From contig PYIU01000009.1 of the NCBI GenBank assembly GCA_003415625.1, positions 2,914,001 through 2,978,000 of the forward strand: DNA of 64,000 bases, given 5' to 3'. This DNA is from Aquanectria penicillioides (lineage: Eukaryota > Ascomycota > Sordariomycetes > Hypocreales > Nectriaceae). Every line of letters starts with the position of its first letter. The first letter of the stretch is position 1. Shown here piece by piece: positions 36,707-49,201 of this stretch. The translations under genes were made by a program, and so were the position numbers. Under the pieces are notes generated by a model. The model had not been told where the DNA came from. It made no database searches and saw nothing but the letters and a program-made list of their open reading frames with translations.

Positions 36707-38446
36707 ATGACACTTTGGGATTATATCGTTGTTGGAGGCGGTCTCGCGGGATCTGTCATTACCAACCGCCTGCTTGAACAGAATTCATCGTTGAACATTC
36801 TTTTGGTTGAAGCAGGTATCAATGCAAACGACCGTCAAGATATTGTTTGGGCCAACTCCACCAATGGACAATTCGGCGAGTTTGATTGGATCTACTATTC
36901 TACGGAGCAAGCTCAGCTAAATAATCGGACTATTGCTTCCAATTCTGGAAAGGGATTGGGAGGTAGCACGCTTATCAATGGAGGCAAGTATTTAACTCAC
37001 TGCCTGAGGGCAAAACAAAGACTAACATTTGATAGCATTCTGGGTTCGTGGACCCTCGATCGATTATGATCTATGGGCAGAGCTTGTGGGCGATGAACGT
37101 TGGAGCTATGAAGGGCAACTGCCTTACATGAGAAAAACTGAAACCTTCCCTAGAAACGACACAGACTTAGAGCAACATGGACTTACTGGAAACGTCAAGA
37201 TCCAAGACAGAAAATCTACAAATCGGTCATTTCCTATGCGGCAACCTCTCTTAAACTCTTGGAATGCTTTGGGCGTAACTACGCTTCCTAGACTCGACGG
37301 CAATGCCGGAGATCCCATTGGAATTTCAGAGGCCCAGGAGAACCGCGACAAAGGTCGCCGACAGCAAACCTCAAAGGTCTATTCTCTCGACGGCATCACT
37401 GTTCTTACAGAAACCATGGTATCTAAAGTGATCACACAAACGACAACAAATGGTACAAATGAGGCAAAGGGCATCGAATTGGCAAATGGTACAGAGATTT
37501 ACGGCCGCGAAACCATCCTTACAGCAGGCAGCTACCGCACACCCCAACTTCTAATGCTCTCTGGAATCGGGCCTGCTGAAACTTTGGAAAAGTACGACAT
37601 TCCTGTAGTTCTCGACCAGCCCGAGGTTGGTCAGAATCTCGGTGAACACGCATTTACAATTACATACTGGAACCTTCAGGATCCTTCTGCTGGTTACGCA
37701 AGAGAATCTGGTGCCGCAATTTGGGACGAGCCACAGTACGGCCTTGGTCTGGACATTGACTTTATCACGACTCTCCCTGTGTCTAGGGCAGGTCTCGCAA
37801 AGGCCATAGAAGAGGATGAAGGCTCTGCCCCAGCAGATTCCCACCCGCTTCTTGCCAACAACCGAACCGTTGTGTCTCATTCTATTCAATACTCAGGGGC
37901 ATCAGATGATGGATCCGCAATCATGCTTCAGACCCTTTTCCTAGGCACGACTTCTAAGGGTTCTGTAACTATCTCTTCATCTGATATTAATGACCCGCCG
38001 GTCATCGACACAAACTTCCTAAGCACAGCTGTCGATCGTTTCTCAGTCCGCGATGGGCTGCGCCTTGACGTTGAGCTACTGACGAGCAACAAGACAGTTT
38101 TGGGTCGAGAAATTATTTCAGGAGAAAACGACGATAGCCCGCTCACGATCAGCTCCTCAGATGATGAATATGATGAGAGGATCCGCGAATCGACGGGGTG
38201 AGTAACTCAAGATATATATCCTTCCGTTTGATATTACTTTGACTAATCAACCACAGTGGCTGCTATCATCCAATGGGTACTGCGGCAATGGGCAAAGTAG
38301 TGGACACTAGTCTTCGTGTTAAGGGAGTCTCAAACCTTAGAGTTGCGGATGCATCAGTATACCCATTGACCATTGCTGCCAACCTCCAGATCGCGACTTA
38401 CGCTTTGGCTGAGCAAGCCGCCGTCATCATCGGGCAGGGAAACTAG
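36707..38446 (+). CDS. GMC-family FAD oxidoreductase (three exons, GC-AG intron)
   Basis: Exons 36707-36983, 37036-38197 and 38257-38446, 542 residues. Intron 1 (36984-37035) uses a GC donor (GCAAGT) with TAG acceptor; GT alternatives do not keep the frame, and the join gives LINGAFWVRGP as in the family. Motifs: GGGLAGSVITNRL (FAD), GKGLGGSTLING, and near the C-terminus CYHPMGTAAMG with the active-site His; a second conserved region VADASVYPLTIAANLQ closes the FAD site. It is shorter than secreted glucose or aryl-alcohol oxidases, lacks a signal peptide (MTLWDYIVV starts at the FAD strand), and is probably intracellular. Oxidises an alcohol of unknown identity. Confidence 0.88.
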
Positions 38447-38846
38447 AGGTCCTCCTGAAGCATACGATTGTTCTACGTGTGAAGATGATTTGATTTTGTC
38501 TTAAGACTATAGAAGCACTTTTAATGGAGTTAGATTCTCCACAATTAATTATTATCATTCTCTGTCTACCCTTCCACCCTCATATGTTGAGTGCTCGAAA
38601 AGACAATTCCTACAAGTCGAGTACTGAGTAATATCACCTCCTGCAAACTAAATGATATGACAGCTTAGTTACATTTGTTGCGTAACCGAGATCATATTGC
38701 ACGTGTTTTTATGGGCCGTTGAAGGAATTAGGGTTGATTCGAAATGTTAAACCATAGGGCCAGGTTGAAGTGATGCATTACTTTGCCTAACAAATGGTCA
38801 TATCGTATTTGTTGGCAATTGTGTTTATCACATGTACTTCTGCGTT
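38447..38846. other. Short intergenic region
   Basis: 3' flanks of the convergent GMC and helicase/AAA genes; nothing else seen. Confidence 0.4.
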
Positions 38847-41800
38847 CTAATATAACTTTTCTAAGTCCTGATCTGCTAGCCAATGCGAGCCTCCCGCACA
38901 ACGATAGCCACCGCTCTGTTTGATCCAATGAAAACCAACGGGACAGCATCCAAATTTCTTCAACTTTGCCTTATCCTTCTCAATTTTCTCCCTACGCTCT
39001 TTTTCGGCGGTAACGGCTCGAGCGATCTTTTCTAGCTCGGCTTCACGGGCTTTCCTCTGGGCTTCAAGGAGTTTCTGGTATTCCTCCTCCCTCTGTTTGT
39101 CTTCGGCAATAACCGCTCGCACAATACTTTCTCTCTCGGCTTCAAGGGCATTCCTCTGAGCTTCGAGAAGCTTTTTGTATTTCTCTTCCTCTTCCTCTTC
39201 CTTTTCCGCATCTTGTTGAAGCTGTTCCCAGACTTCATCACTTACTCCAGCATCGCGGACTCCCCTTCGGCGCCGAGATTTCTCATTATCCTCAGTTTCT
39301 TTTATGGGGTCGTCTTGATCATCCTTTGCTTTCTGGGTCTTTTTTGAGACTGCAGTCTGCATCTTGCGAGGTGGGGGCGTAGGTGCAATGAGATCGGCAG
39401 GTCTCATGGTTCGATCTTTCTTAACTCCTTCATTTGTATTCTTCATTCGATCTCCCCTTTCATTTAGCATGCGATCGAGTGCGTCCTCCACTGTGGATTC
39501 TAACAACCGGAGTGGTTCACATTGCAAGTCGAGCCTTCGGAAGATCGTTGTCGCCAGTTGCTTGGCATCCCTTGCATTAGCCCAACCATCTTGAGTCGAT
39601 AGAGTTCGAAATTTTTCTCGAAGCCGACGGGTGAAGATAGGGCATGGAGCTTCAAGGCAAGATATATCGAAGGCCTTTCCTTTTTTCTCAAGTTTTCCTT
39701 TCTTGTCCTGTAGCTGCGCAGTCATGAGGCGTATACAATCATCGGGTTCAAACGACATGAAGTCAACGGTCTCTGGGAAACGGCTTGACATTCCAGGGTT
39801 TGTTGAAAGTAGCGAGTTTATATCCTTTTCGTATCCCGCTAAAATGATGATGAGTTTGTTGTGGTATCTTGGTTTTGTCACGCAATCCACAATCTCATCC
39901 ACAGCTTCCTTTGCGAATTGACCACCTGCAAGTCGATATGCTTCATCAATGAAGAGAATTTTGCCGAGGGCTTTATCGAATAACTTCTGAACCTTCGGTC
40001 CCGTATGGCCAACAAATGAGCCTATCAGGTCCGTGGCGGAGCATTCAATAAGATCAGTGCTGGCGAGGAATCCCATATCATAATACACCTTGCCCATCTT
40101 CCTCGCTGTTGTGGTTTTACCAGTTCCCGGTGGCCCACGAAACAAGAAGTTGAAGGGAATCTCCGGATCCATGTCGAGAGTTTTGGCGTCTTTGACCTGT
40201 TTCTGGTACCCTTCCAACAATGCTATCAATTTTTCTCTCCCTATCTCACCCTCAAACAGTTTTGGAATATTCGTGCCAGTCTCAGCTCGAGAAAAATCGG
40301 GGTCAAAATCGCAGGCCTCGAGAGTGGTTCGCCTCTTTGTCTTTCCTGAAGAGAATCGCTTCTGGTGGCTCGCTTTTGCTCTTCCCAGCAAAATATCTAC
40401 CTCTCCGCCATTGCCAAAGTTAGGACGATTCCGAGCCCTGCAGAGGACCTCTAGTGCCACTCGTTTAGCCTGATCCGTAGCTTGGAAGCCCGATCCACTT
40501 AGCTTCCTGTTTAAAATCTCTGCAAGTTCTCCATCATTAAAGTCGACAAACACAAAGGCAGAGCTCAATGGGAATCTGCGACTGAGACCAGGATTGACAT
40601 TTTGAAACATCCTTTCCATTTGGTCTTGATAACCAAGTAGCAGGACACATCGATCCTCCCCAGGTACACTTTGAACTTCAGCCACAATTGTGTCAATCAC
40701 TGCCGTTTTGTACGGATCAGATGTAAGGTCGTTCTGTCCACCGCCAGATAATCCGTATGCCTCATCGATAACAAGAACTTTTCCAACGGTTGCGGCCAGT
40801 ATTCCTTTTGTTTGTGCCTCGGATTGTCCAAGAACTGACCCAACAAAATCAGCCGGGTTCTTGACAACAACTTCACCATTGGATAGGAGTCCAATGTCGA
40901 CGAGAGCTTGGCCGAAATACTTGGCGACAGTAGTCTTTCCCGTCCCGGGAGACCCCAGGAAAACCCTGTTCAGAGAAAAATGTACCAGTGGTTCCTCAGC
41001 CAGTTCCCTCTCATAATTCGTTGTTACCGTATCCATTAACACCTTCAAAGACTCTTTTACTTCCTTCAGCCCTATCAGTTTGTTGATTTCTTGATATGCC
41101 TTGCTCCCAGCCAAAGCATTTGAGGGCTCAGGCCCAATGATGTCTTCTTTCGTCAATAGCAAGTCATCAGATTTCTGGCCCTTGAGTCGCTCGCCTTGCA
41201 ATCGAGAGGCCTGTCTCCTCAACATCACTTGAATGAAGTTTTCGACAGCGCGAGCATTTCCAAAACCCTCCTTTCCGCGGCTATAGCCTATCCGACGAGA
41301 TGCGATTCGGAAAAATAGACCTCCAGGCCCATCTTGTACTCTCATTCTCCCAGTGTACTTGCGATCCACTTTTCTTTGCAAAATATTGAGCAATTCCTCG
41401 TCACTGTAGTCTTCAAACTTCATTTCGATAGGAAATCGGCTTGGAAAACCCGGGTTGTGCTGAAAAAAAGATTCCATCTGCTTGGTATATCCGGCAAGGA
41501 CAAAAACAACCTTGCCTCGAAGATTTTCGACTTCTGCGAGCAAAAAGTCCAATACGGCCGCCCCTCCAGGATTGTTACCAGATGAAAGTTGATATGCCTC
41601 GTCAATGAATAAGACACCTCCCCCTTCATTTTTGATATCTTCTAGAAGTTTTTCGCATCCTCGTACACCATTGCTAGCCAACCTTGATCCAGTGGTTTCT
41701 TTGAAAGTATTGCCTGCGATAGCTCCAATCGTTGTCAGAAACTTGGCCCAAATGCGTGCCACTGTTGTTTTCCCTTTTCGTTGTTAGTGTATGATTCGAT

Positions 41801-44800
41801 GGTTAGAAGAATTTCTCACCTGTTCCAGGATTGCCAAGTAAAGAACAGCTATATCTCTCGTCCTCTGTCGATAGACCTTGTCGAATATGGGTATCCACGC
41901 TACTTTTGATAGTCAGGAAACTTCTTTTGACAGCTTCGAGGCCCACCATGTCCATCAAAGAATCCAACGCATCGTTGCAAGAGCCATCCATTTTTTTTAT
42001 TGCTTGCCACTCAGATTTAGCTTTGCTCGATGCACATGCATCAACGCTTGAGCTTGATATTGCTGGGTTTTGAGCTACTTCTTCTTTTTGCTTCTGCTTT
42101 TCCTCTTTTTCTTTTTCTCGCCTTGCCTCAGTTTGTCGGAGACTGTTCAAATGCTCCTTCTTCTTTGAGAGGTTATCCGCGTGGTCTTTTTCTTCTGCCT
42201 CGTATTTCGCTTTTCGTTGATGAAGCGCGATTTCGTCCTCGACTGCTTGCAGCTCCTTTCGATACTTTTCTTCCCTTTTCAGTCGACCTTTTTCCAATTC
42301 TATGTCTCGTAGGGTTCTTCGGCGAATCTCTTCGTCCTGTTGCCGACAGGTTTTGCATGCAGCATCGGCCCCCCACATTGTGTTTTTCTCTTATGCCCGC
42401 GCGAGCATATCTTGCTCACTTGCTCCGTGCAAGCAATCTTCGAGTGGTCCGCTTGCCAGTGACAATGGCGAGCACAGTGATGCTTACCACAACTCAATGA
42501 GGCCCCGCTATTGATATTTTAGGTCAGTAGGTTGTTGGCTAATTCCCAGCACAAACTTACCAAGGTTCCGGGCATCCGCCATCTGGACAATACTTGTCAA
42601 AGTCTTCGGGGCTCTTTAATAGGAACTCTTTGTCTGGGTGCCTCTCGCAATACACGGGGATGCCATCAAATAAACAATCCGTCTGCTTTAGAGCATCAAA
42701 GTATTGTTTCCACATTTCGCCCCCTTTCTTGCTCTTCATGAAGGTAAGCATGTTCCCAAACAGTATCAAACCATTTCTCGCTCTGGACATAAGAACCACT
42801 AGTCTCTCACGAGAATTCATAAAGCCAATATCTCCAGAAGCGTTACTCCTCGTCAGGGATACAATGACAATGTCGCATTCCTCTCCCTGGTAGTTATCTA
42901 CGTCGGTTAGCCTCAAATTGACACATCATTACGAGGGTGAACCTACCGATTGTAGACAGCCTAAGTGCTTTCTTGTCAACCTTGGCTTCTGCTTCAGACA
43001 TCAATCCTGCTCGAACCAAGTCATATGAGTCCAAATCGTTTAAGTATGCGTCATTTTCCTTCTGTAGAGTTTCCTTGAGCAGGTACAATTGGCCGAGATA
43101 GGGAGTCAAAACGACAATGTTCTGAGACTTGTACCCTTGTTGCACGAGATATCGAACAAGCTTTAGAACCATATGGGCTTCGTGATGATTTCTTTTGCTG
43201 GTCTTTGCGGTCAAGTCCCAGCGTTCTCCTCCTCCGGCCATTTCCTCCTCATGGAACTCGTGGTGAATGAAGCTGACTCGCCTCTTGAGGCCCCGGATTG
43301 GTTCTCTTGTGTGGGTTTTTGGAGCATCTTCGAGTTCCTCATATGCCAAAATTCTGGCGAATTGAGAAATTTCGGGATGGCTGCGATGTTGCTCTTGCAG
43401 CATAGTGAAATGATGTCCTTGCAGGACCAGTCTCTCGAACATTGAAACATTTAGGTCATACCCCTCACCCTTCTCACATGTTAGAGTATAGTTGTTTACC
43501 TTTGGTCTGAGTTGTTTGTGATCCCCAATAATGATGAGCTGTTTCACCGACCGGCTCATCGCAGCGATGATGTGAGCTTCCAATATTTCACCAGCCTCCT
43601 CAACCATGACGACATCGGGGTTAGCCGTGCTAATAATTGATTGGTACATAGCAGCAGCAGTTGTTGTGCAGCCAATGACTCTCTTGTTTTTGAGTACTTG
43701 CCTATCTCTTTCTCGGTTGATATTGCGCATATCATCATAAAGGCTTTTGGCTTCTTCGCTCAGCCGAAGAAACTCCTCAATTTGGCCTTCTCTGATCGCC
43801 TGCGTCCATTTCATGATGAGTTCATTTCTACCTTCGGTTGGAATGAGCCATATTGACCATGTTTGAGGATCTAAACAATGAATTGTTCTCCCAAGGTCAG
43901 CAAGAGAACGACCATGGGCCCAGAACTCAAAGATATGATCTGGTTGGATGGCCTTGTTATTCTTGGCAACCGTCACAAAGCCATCGTCTGGCTGGGTTAC
44001 TTGAAAGGCAGCCCAAAATAGAGAATCGTCGGAGTATTCGAGGTATTCAAGAAGATCGCCAAGTTGGATTTTGCAATCGGACAGCTTTGCTGCAACCTCT
44101 CGCAGCCGGTGGTTATTCTGATCGGCCATATTCCTCATAGACTTCAGAATGCTGACTTGATCCCAATTTAAATTGAATCTCCCTTGCGAGGCCAAATTTT
44201 TGAGAAGCACGGGCTCAGTCTTCGTAGTTGACTTGGAGCCAAGTCGCACCATCGAATCCTTACTGATGCCAATCTCCATCAAGTCCTCCAAGAATTGATC
44301 AAGGGCATGGTTCGTATAGCTCAATACAAGTATCCGATGAGTCGTTAGGCGGAGAATAATAAGAATTATTAAAGCTCCAATGAATGATTTCCCCGTACCC
44401 GGAGGGCCTTGGATCTGCGGGAGTTCGGCTTCCAGACCATGGATGAGAGCCTGGAGTTGCGCGCCTTCCAGCCAAATTTTCTTTGAACATAATTTGGAAG
44501 GTAGTTTGATTTTCTTCCTATCATTAAGTGCTGATTTCAAATATTGAATGAGCTCCAGCAACTCTTTAGGATTTTCACAATTCTTTCCAGATTGCTTGGC
44601 GTCGATGATGTGTCTTTCAAGCGGCAGGTCCCCCATTTCCTTCAATCGTTCCAAGACTGGCTCATAGGCAAACATGGCGGTGTCAACAACGAAAAATTTC
44701 AAGAGCGCCCTATTGGGGCCGCTTAAAGCTTCCAGAGCCTTCTTTACTTCAGTGGAACTCTTGAGCTTGATCCCAACTACTGGTGGGTCCTTCAGCATCT

Positions 44801-45905
44801 GCCTCGGGTCTCGAATGAGTGATCCAAAGGCGATAATTTCTGTGCCGCAGCAAAGAGCACCAATTCTATGATGCTGGTGAGACTGCTTTGACTGTTCCAG
44901 ATATTTCTTTTTCGCTGTAGAAGAAGAAAGATTTCTTGGGATATAAATGCCACTCCTACACGCTACGTACAGCGTATAGGGCTCAATCTTCTGATCTTTT
45001 TCGCCGTTGAAAGAAACATGCTCCATATTGCCCAAGGGCGTAGGCTTCTTTTTCCCGTGTTTTCGACCCATTGAGTTTTGCAGGCTGTCGCGCAACTCGG
45101 CCAACATGTCTTCCCTGAGCAGACGATATAACCAGTCACGGTAAACCTGCCCTCGGGTTTCCATCGGAGTTTCGAATACATCGGCAAGCCGCTGAAGGAA
45201 AGGTGGGTCTGAACATAAGAGTTCGTCTGTTGTTGGATATATTGACACCTTTCGAAAATCTTCAAAGTCATTATCATGCCTTCCTCCAGGAGTGGTATCA
45301 TAGCCACGGGGAGGCACTGGAGCAAAGACGCGTATTGTCTTTTGTATCTGGTAGGCGATTTTTCTCACTCCATGCGAGGTAGACCCGAGGAGAGATTTCC
45401 CGATCATAATTGATTTGACCTCTGTCTCATGGTCTTCCAGATCTGGATCTCGGCTAGCCACAATCTGGAGACAGAGCCATGCAAATACCTCTGAGCCAGC
45501 CTCGTCAAGCTTGTCAGTATGATGTGCAGACAAAATACCAGCCCAGAATGTTTTTGGTATGAGAATTGCCAAGATTAGCTTCTTGAGAAACATTCCATTG
45601 CTGAGAGTTTCGACTCTAGGATCGGAAAGGTGCTTCATGAACGGCAGCGTGGTGGAGGTGATGAAATTTGGGTCCAAGCTGGCGCGAACAGAGTTCTCAA
45701 GAGCACCGATTCCTTCTGGACTGGAAATAATGACTTCAACGCATTTGACTGGGCCTTTCTCCTCGCAGAAGGCAGTCGAGGCATTGAGAAACTGTTTAGC
45801 ATCATTGATGATATTGATGCGCCTCTCGCCCTTCGTGATAGCCCAGAAGAACCAAATCAGCTTTGGATTGGCCGCACGACCAGTAGAAGTAAGTTGCGAA
45901 GCCAT
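38847..45905 (-). CDS. Giant SF1 helicase / zinc-finger / triple CbxX-type AAA+ fusion protein
   Basis: Exons 42947-45905, 42561-42897, 42420-42507, 41820-42336, 38847-41773, about 2275 residues. Residues about 500-1010 form a UPF1/ZNFX1-like RNA/DNA helicase: GPPGTGKS (Walker A, about 500), VEEAGE (II), GDHKQLRP (III), QHRSHPE (IV), DNYQGEECDIVIVSLTRSN (V, across intron 1) and SRARNG (VI). Then an NFX1-like Cys/His stretch (CGKHHCARHC, about 1104), a coiled coil, and three CbxX/CfxQ-type AAA+ units: GNPGTGKTT (split by intron 4; about 1300), GSPGTGKTT (about 1580), GPPGTGKTT (about 1853), with LFIDEAY, LVIDEAY and LFIDEAY as Walker B. The C-terminus has two 33-residue coiled-coil repeats and ends in a Cys motif with GGYRCAGGSHW. 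Within the zinc region an 83-nt intron-like stretch or a one-base loss in a G run decides the frame (see findings). Confidence 0.85.
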
Positions 45906-46577
45906 GGTGACTCAATACAACGAAAAGATGGGAAGTTTGATAATTGAAATGAGTCTTGATGAAAAGAAAAAGCAAGGTTTCCTTTTAATTCCTTGGGTTT
46001 CTTTTGTAGTTTTCGTGCCTCGCCTGAACACTCAGTCAGGCTTCTTGAAGCTGTTGGCCGGTGTGACTTTGCGATATGCGCCGCAGCATCGCATCGGAAG
46101 GCCGAGAGACGGCCCAAATCACAGCCCGTTCTCCGCTCCAGCCAGTCATAATTGACGCGAGCCGCACAGATATCAGCTAGATGTAACGATCAAGCGACAA
46201 TGATTTGTCGCTGGGCCAGGCTGTCAAAAGTGCTGGTCGGCCTCCCACATGTTGGTCCACTGGGCCTCGACAACGTGTTGGTGCAGTTGCTGCAGTAGAC
46301 ACCATGTGATATCGCGCTGCTTTCAAAAGTGTAAAAAATTAAGAAGCAAGAAAAACATGCCAGTCTCGGTGTGATTATTGGCTTTCAAGCCCCATGGCAT
46401 GCATGGGAGATAGTAGGCCTCTGAGGAGGAAGATTTGGGCGTTACACTTGGATATAGAGAAGGTATAGAAGCGTTGGGCTCTCCCCGAACGAGATAACAT
46501 ATTTACTACTCTCTCCTACGCTTCATTTCACTACCTCATTCTTCTCAAGCAAATCAGCTATATACCTTGGCCTCACT
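45906..46577. promoter_or_regulatory. Divergent promoter of helicase/AAA gene and nuclease-like gene
   Basis: 672 bp between ATGs on opposite strands, with no other supported gene. A shared promoter implies possible co-expression of the two proteins (inference). Confidence 0.5.
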
Positions 46578-48010
46578 ATGTTCTCCAATGCATCACCACC
46601 GCGTGAGCGTAGCGGCCAGTCTACGATCGGGATGTTGCCGCCAGCTCATCCACTGGGAGATCTTGTCGAGAGTGTCCACAAGGACAACTTGAAGGCCCCT
46701 CCAAGAATCAAACATGCCAGAATTACAAATGTAACAGTCTCTGCGTCCTACAATTGGATTAACAGCTCCAAACCCAAGATTATGGTCCCAGGTACGTGAG
46801 AAGAAAGCAATGCCGTGCGGCACCATAGCTGACCTGGCTAGGCAAACCTCCAAAGTGGACTCCTCCTAGGGCTACTATCAGACCTCCTCAGGACAGCGGC
46901 GACTACTACCGCGATATCAACGCAGCGTCCTTCCCCGCCCATCCTCTAGAGCCGGCGATTGTGTCGATCATGAAGATGGACCGAGACTCGACGCCGGTCA
47001 ACATTGTCGCCTGTGGGAGCACCATCGGAAATCTGCTTCGCTTTTCTGGGGGGTCTACCCTTGAACGAGGCTTCAGAATGCTAGTAGAGGTTGTCGGGGA
47101 CACTGTCCACTTGGTCCGAAGAGAGGATTCTCCCAAGCTGCTGATTCCAAACGTGAGAGGCTTTGGACACACGTTCCCAGAGGCCACCACCACATGGGAT
47201 CACGAAACTCGGAGATCTCTTTCTCATCAAAGAATCGTCCACTATAAATTCGCTGGCCTTGGCATGATGGTTCGGTTTGAAGGGGACGGGTTCATTGAGA
47301 CCCCCGACCTTCACAAGGCTGAAAGGTCCAACCAAGTGGAGCCTACCCTACAGGCCGATGACTTGCTCGATTTTTCCTCGCTGGGCATGAAGCAGCCAAT
47401 ACTGGTAGCAGGCGATGAAGAAAGCCAGCTTGAGGTCGTAAAAGGAGGTCAATCTATACCCTGTGATGCCATTTTTGAGCTCAAGACACGGTCGACGTAT
47501 GCTCGTGGGACGAAGGACACACTAGGTGAACAAATGCATCGCCTTTGGGTCTCACAGATTAAGCAATTTATTTTGGCCTATCACACAAAGGGCCTGTTCC
47601 AAGACCAGGACATTGAGATTAAGAACGTCGAGGCCCAGGTCAAACAGTGGGAAGACGCCAATCAGCCAGCTATAATGCGGTTGGCTGGTTTGCTCCATCT
47701 CATCGTGGAAAAGTCCAAACGGTCGGCGGATGGGAAGCTTGAGATTATCTGCTCTCCCGGCAGTGTCCTCGAGATACGCAAGCAAGTACCGGGCGCAGGT
47801 GACGTGTTGTCAGCGCCTGTCAGGGAGCAATGGGTTGCATGGCTTAAGCGTGCGTCATTCCGAGACATTGGCTGTGATGAGAAATTGGATAGCTCTGAGC
47901 TTGAGTATGATGACGACACAATCGGGCCTGACAGCTACTACTCAGCGGGAGAGGTCTCTGACTACTGGGCTTGTGATGCCGAGTGCGGCTACTGCGGAAA
48001 GTGTGAGTAG
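46578..48010 (+). CDS. Uncharacterised fungal protein with nuclease-like ELKTRS core
   Basis: Two exons: 46578-46791 and 46842-48010 (intron 50 nt), 460 residues. From memory, relatives in fungal genomes are often labelled geranylgeranyl pyrophosphate synthetase, but no DDxxD prenyl-synthase motif is seen here, so that name looks wrong. Conserved blocks: VPGKPPKWTPP near residue 72, VACGSTIGNLLRF at about 128, RREDSPKLLIPNVRGFGHTFPEA, and DAIFELKTRSTY at about 285 followed by EQMHRLWVSQIKQFILAYH. The last resembles the E/D-x-L-K...Q arrangement of PD-(D/E)XK or DXO/Rai1-type nucleases (inference). The C-terminus CDAECGYCGKCE may bind a metal. No signal or membrane segment. Divergent from the helicase/AAA gene. 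Confidence 0.75.
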
Positions 48011-49178
48011 TGAATGGGGTTGTTGCACCATGTCAAGAAGGTTTTTGGTCGTGTTGATAGGGAACGACCGGGAGTGGTAATTGTTGGGGCTCTTTTGGAG
48101 GGATGCAGAATGTGACGTATTGCGCAGTCAAAGCGAATAAGAACACACAGGCGATTTGCCGCCGAAATGGTCGCACGATGGGATTGATAGACTTAATTGC
48201 GATTTGACCACTTGCAAAGGCCAGGCGTCGTATGGAACCATGCAAGCGATGGTTGCAGGCAGATCAGGTTGTGCTGAAACTATTAGGCCGCTGTTGTTGC
48301 ACTCACCGACACTGGTGATTATGCCATGGCACAGCTGCTGCTGCGTTGAACAATCGATTAATTGTACTTGTTGTACTGTACATACTCGGTCGTCCTGCTC
48401 GTGTGTGTGCTAATTTTGTCTCGTCGGGGAAAACGGTGGCTACCCTGAATCATCCGTCATCCGTCCAGTCCATCCACGTCCAGGTTTCCTCGTTTCCAGG
48501 ACGGGAACACGAGGAGGGATTGGCGATGAAGCTTGTGCCAGGCAATGGTCTGAGCCGGCCAGCGGAATATGGGAATCTCGGTAGCGTCGGTAGCGGACGT
48601 GTTTCATGAAGCCGCGGATCGTAATGATCAAAGGGGACTGGCAACGACAGCACGACGCAGATCCCCCCCCGGCGGTGTCTGGGCCCCGTTCTGGGGAGGC
48701 TGTGCAAGTGTAGGAGAGTCTTGGAGAGAGCGGAAAACTGGACCGGTCCAATTAATTGGCAACCGATTGCCTCTTATTTTAGCATGGGCGGCTGGCCAGC
48801 GGCAGAACACGAGCCGTGAGTCAGCGATCTAGACACTGGGAGACTTGTCAGGTCAGCAGCGGGCGTGCGTCGAATCTGTCAGAGTCGAGTGCCGGAGATT
48901 TCGGATGCACTGGAGAGGCTGAAACTGCGAGATGCAGATCACTCGCGTGGAGCGGCCTGGGAACTGGGTGGTGCTGGGAACTGGGCACATCGATGTACGC
49001 GCGATCCATCCGCCACCACTGGCAATCGCAGCAAACTCACTCGCTCGCTCCCTTGCAAGTGACGACGAGGCCATTACGCAAGCTTGGCGTCTCTAGCTTC
49101 GACGTGGAGGAACGGACGGTCTGGGGTCCCAGTGGAGCGGGAAACCAGGAGGCCGAGAGACCTCACAGGAGACGAGAC

Positions 49179-49201
49179 TTTTTTTTTTTTTTTTTTTTTT
49201 T
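49179..49201 (+). repeat. Poly-T tract (23 nt)
   Basis: Uninterrupted run of 23 T; likely nucleosome-excluding or an assembly-sensitive homopolymer. Confidence 0.85.

Noticed and set aside
46961..48010. Prenyl synthase identity for the helicase-linked protein
   Set aside because: No DDxxD aspartate-rich motif or prenyl-synthase fold features are visible despite a name I associate with relatives.
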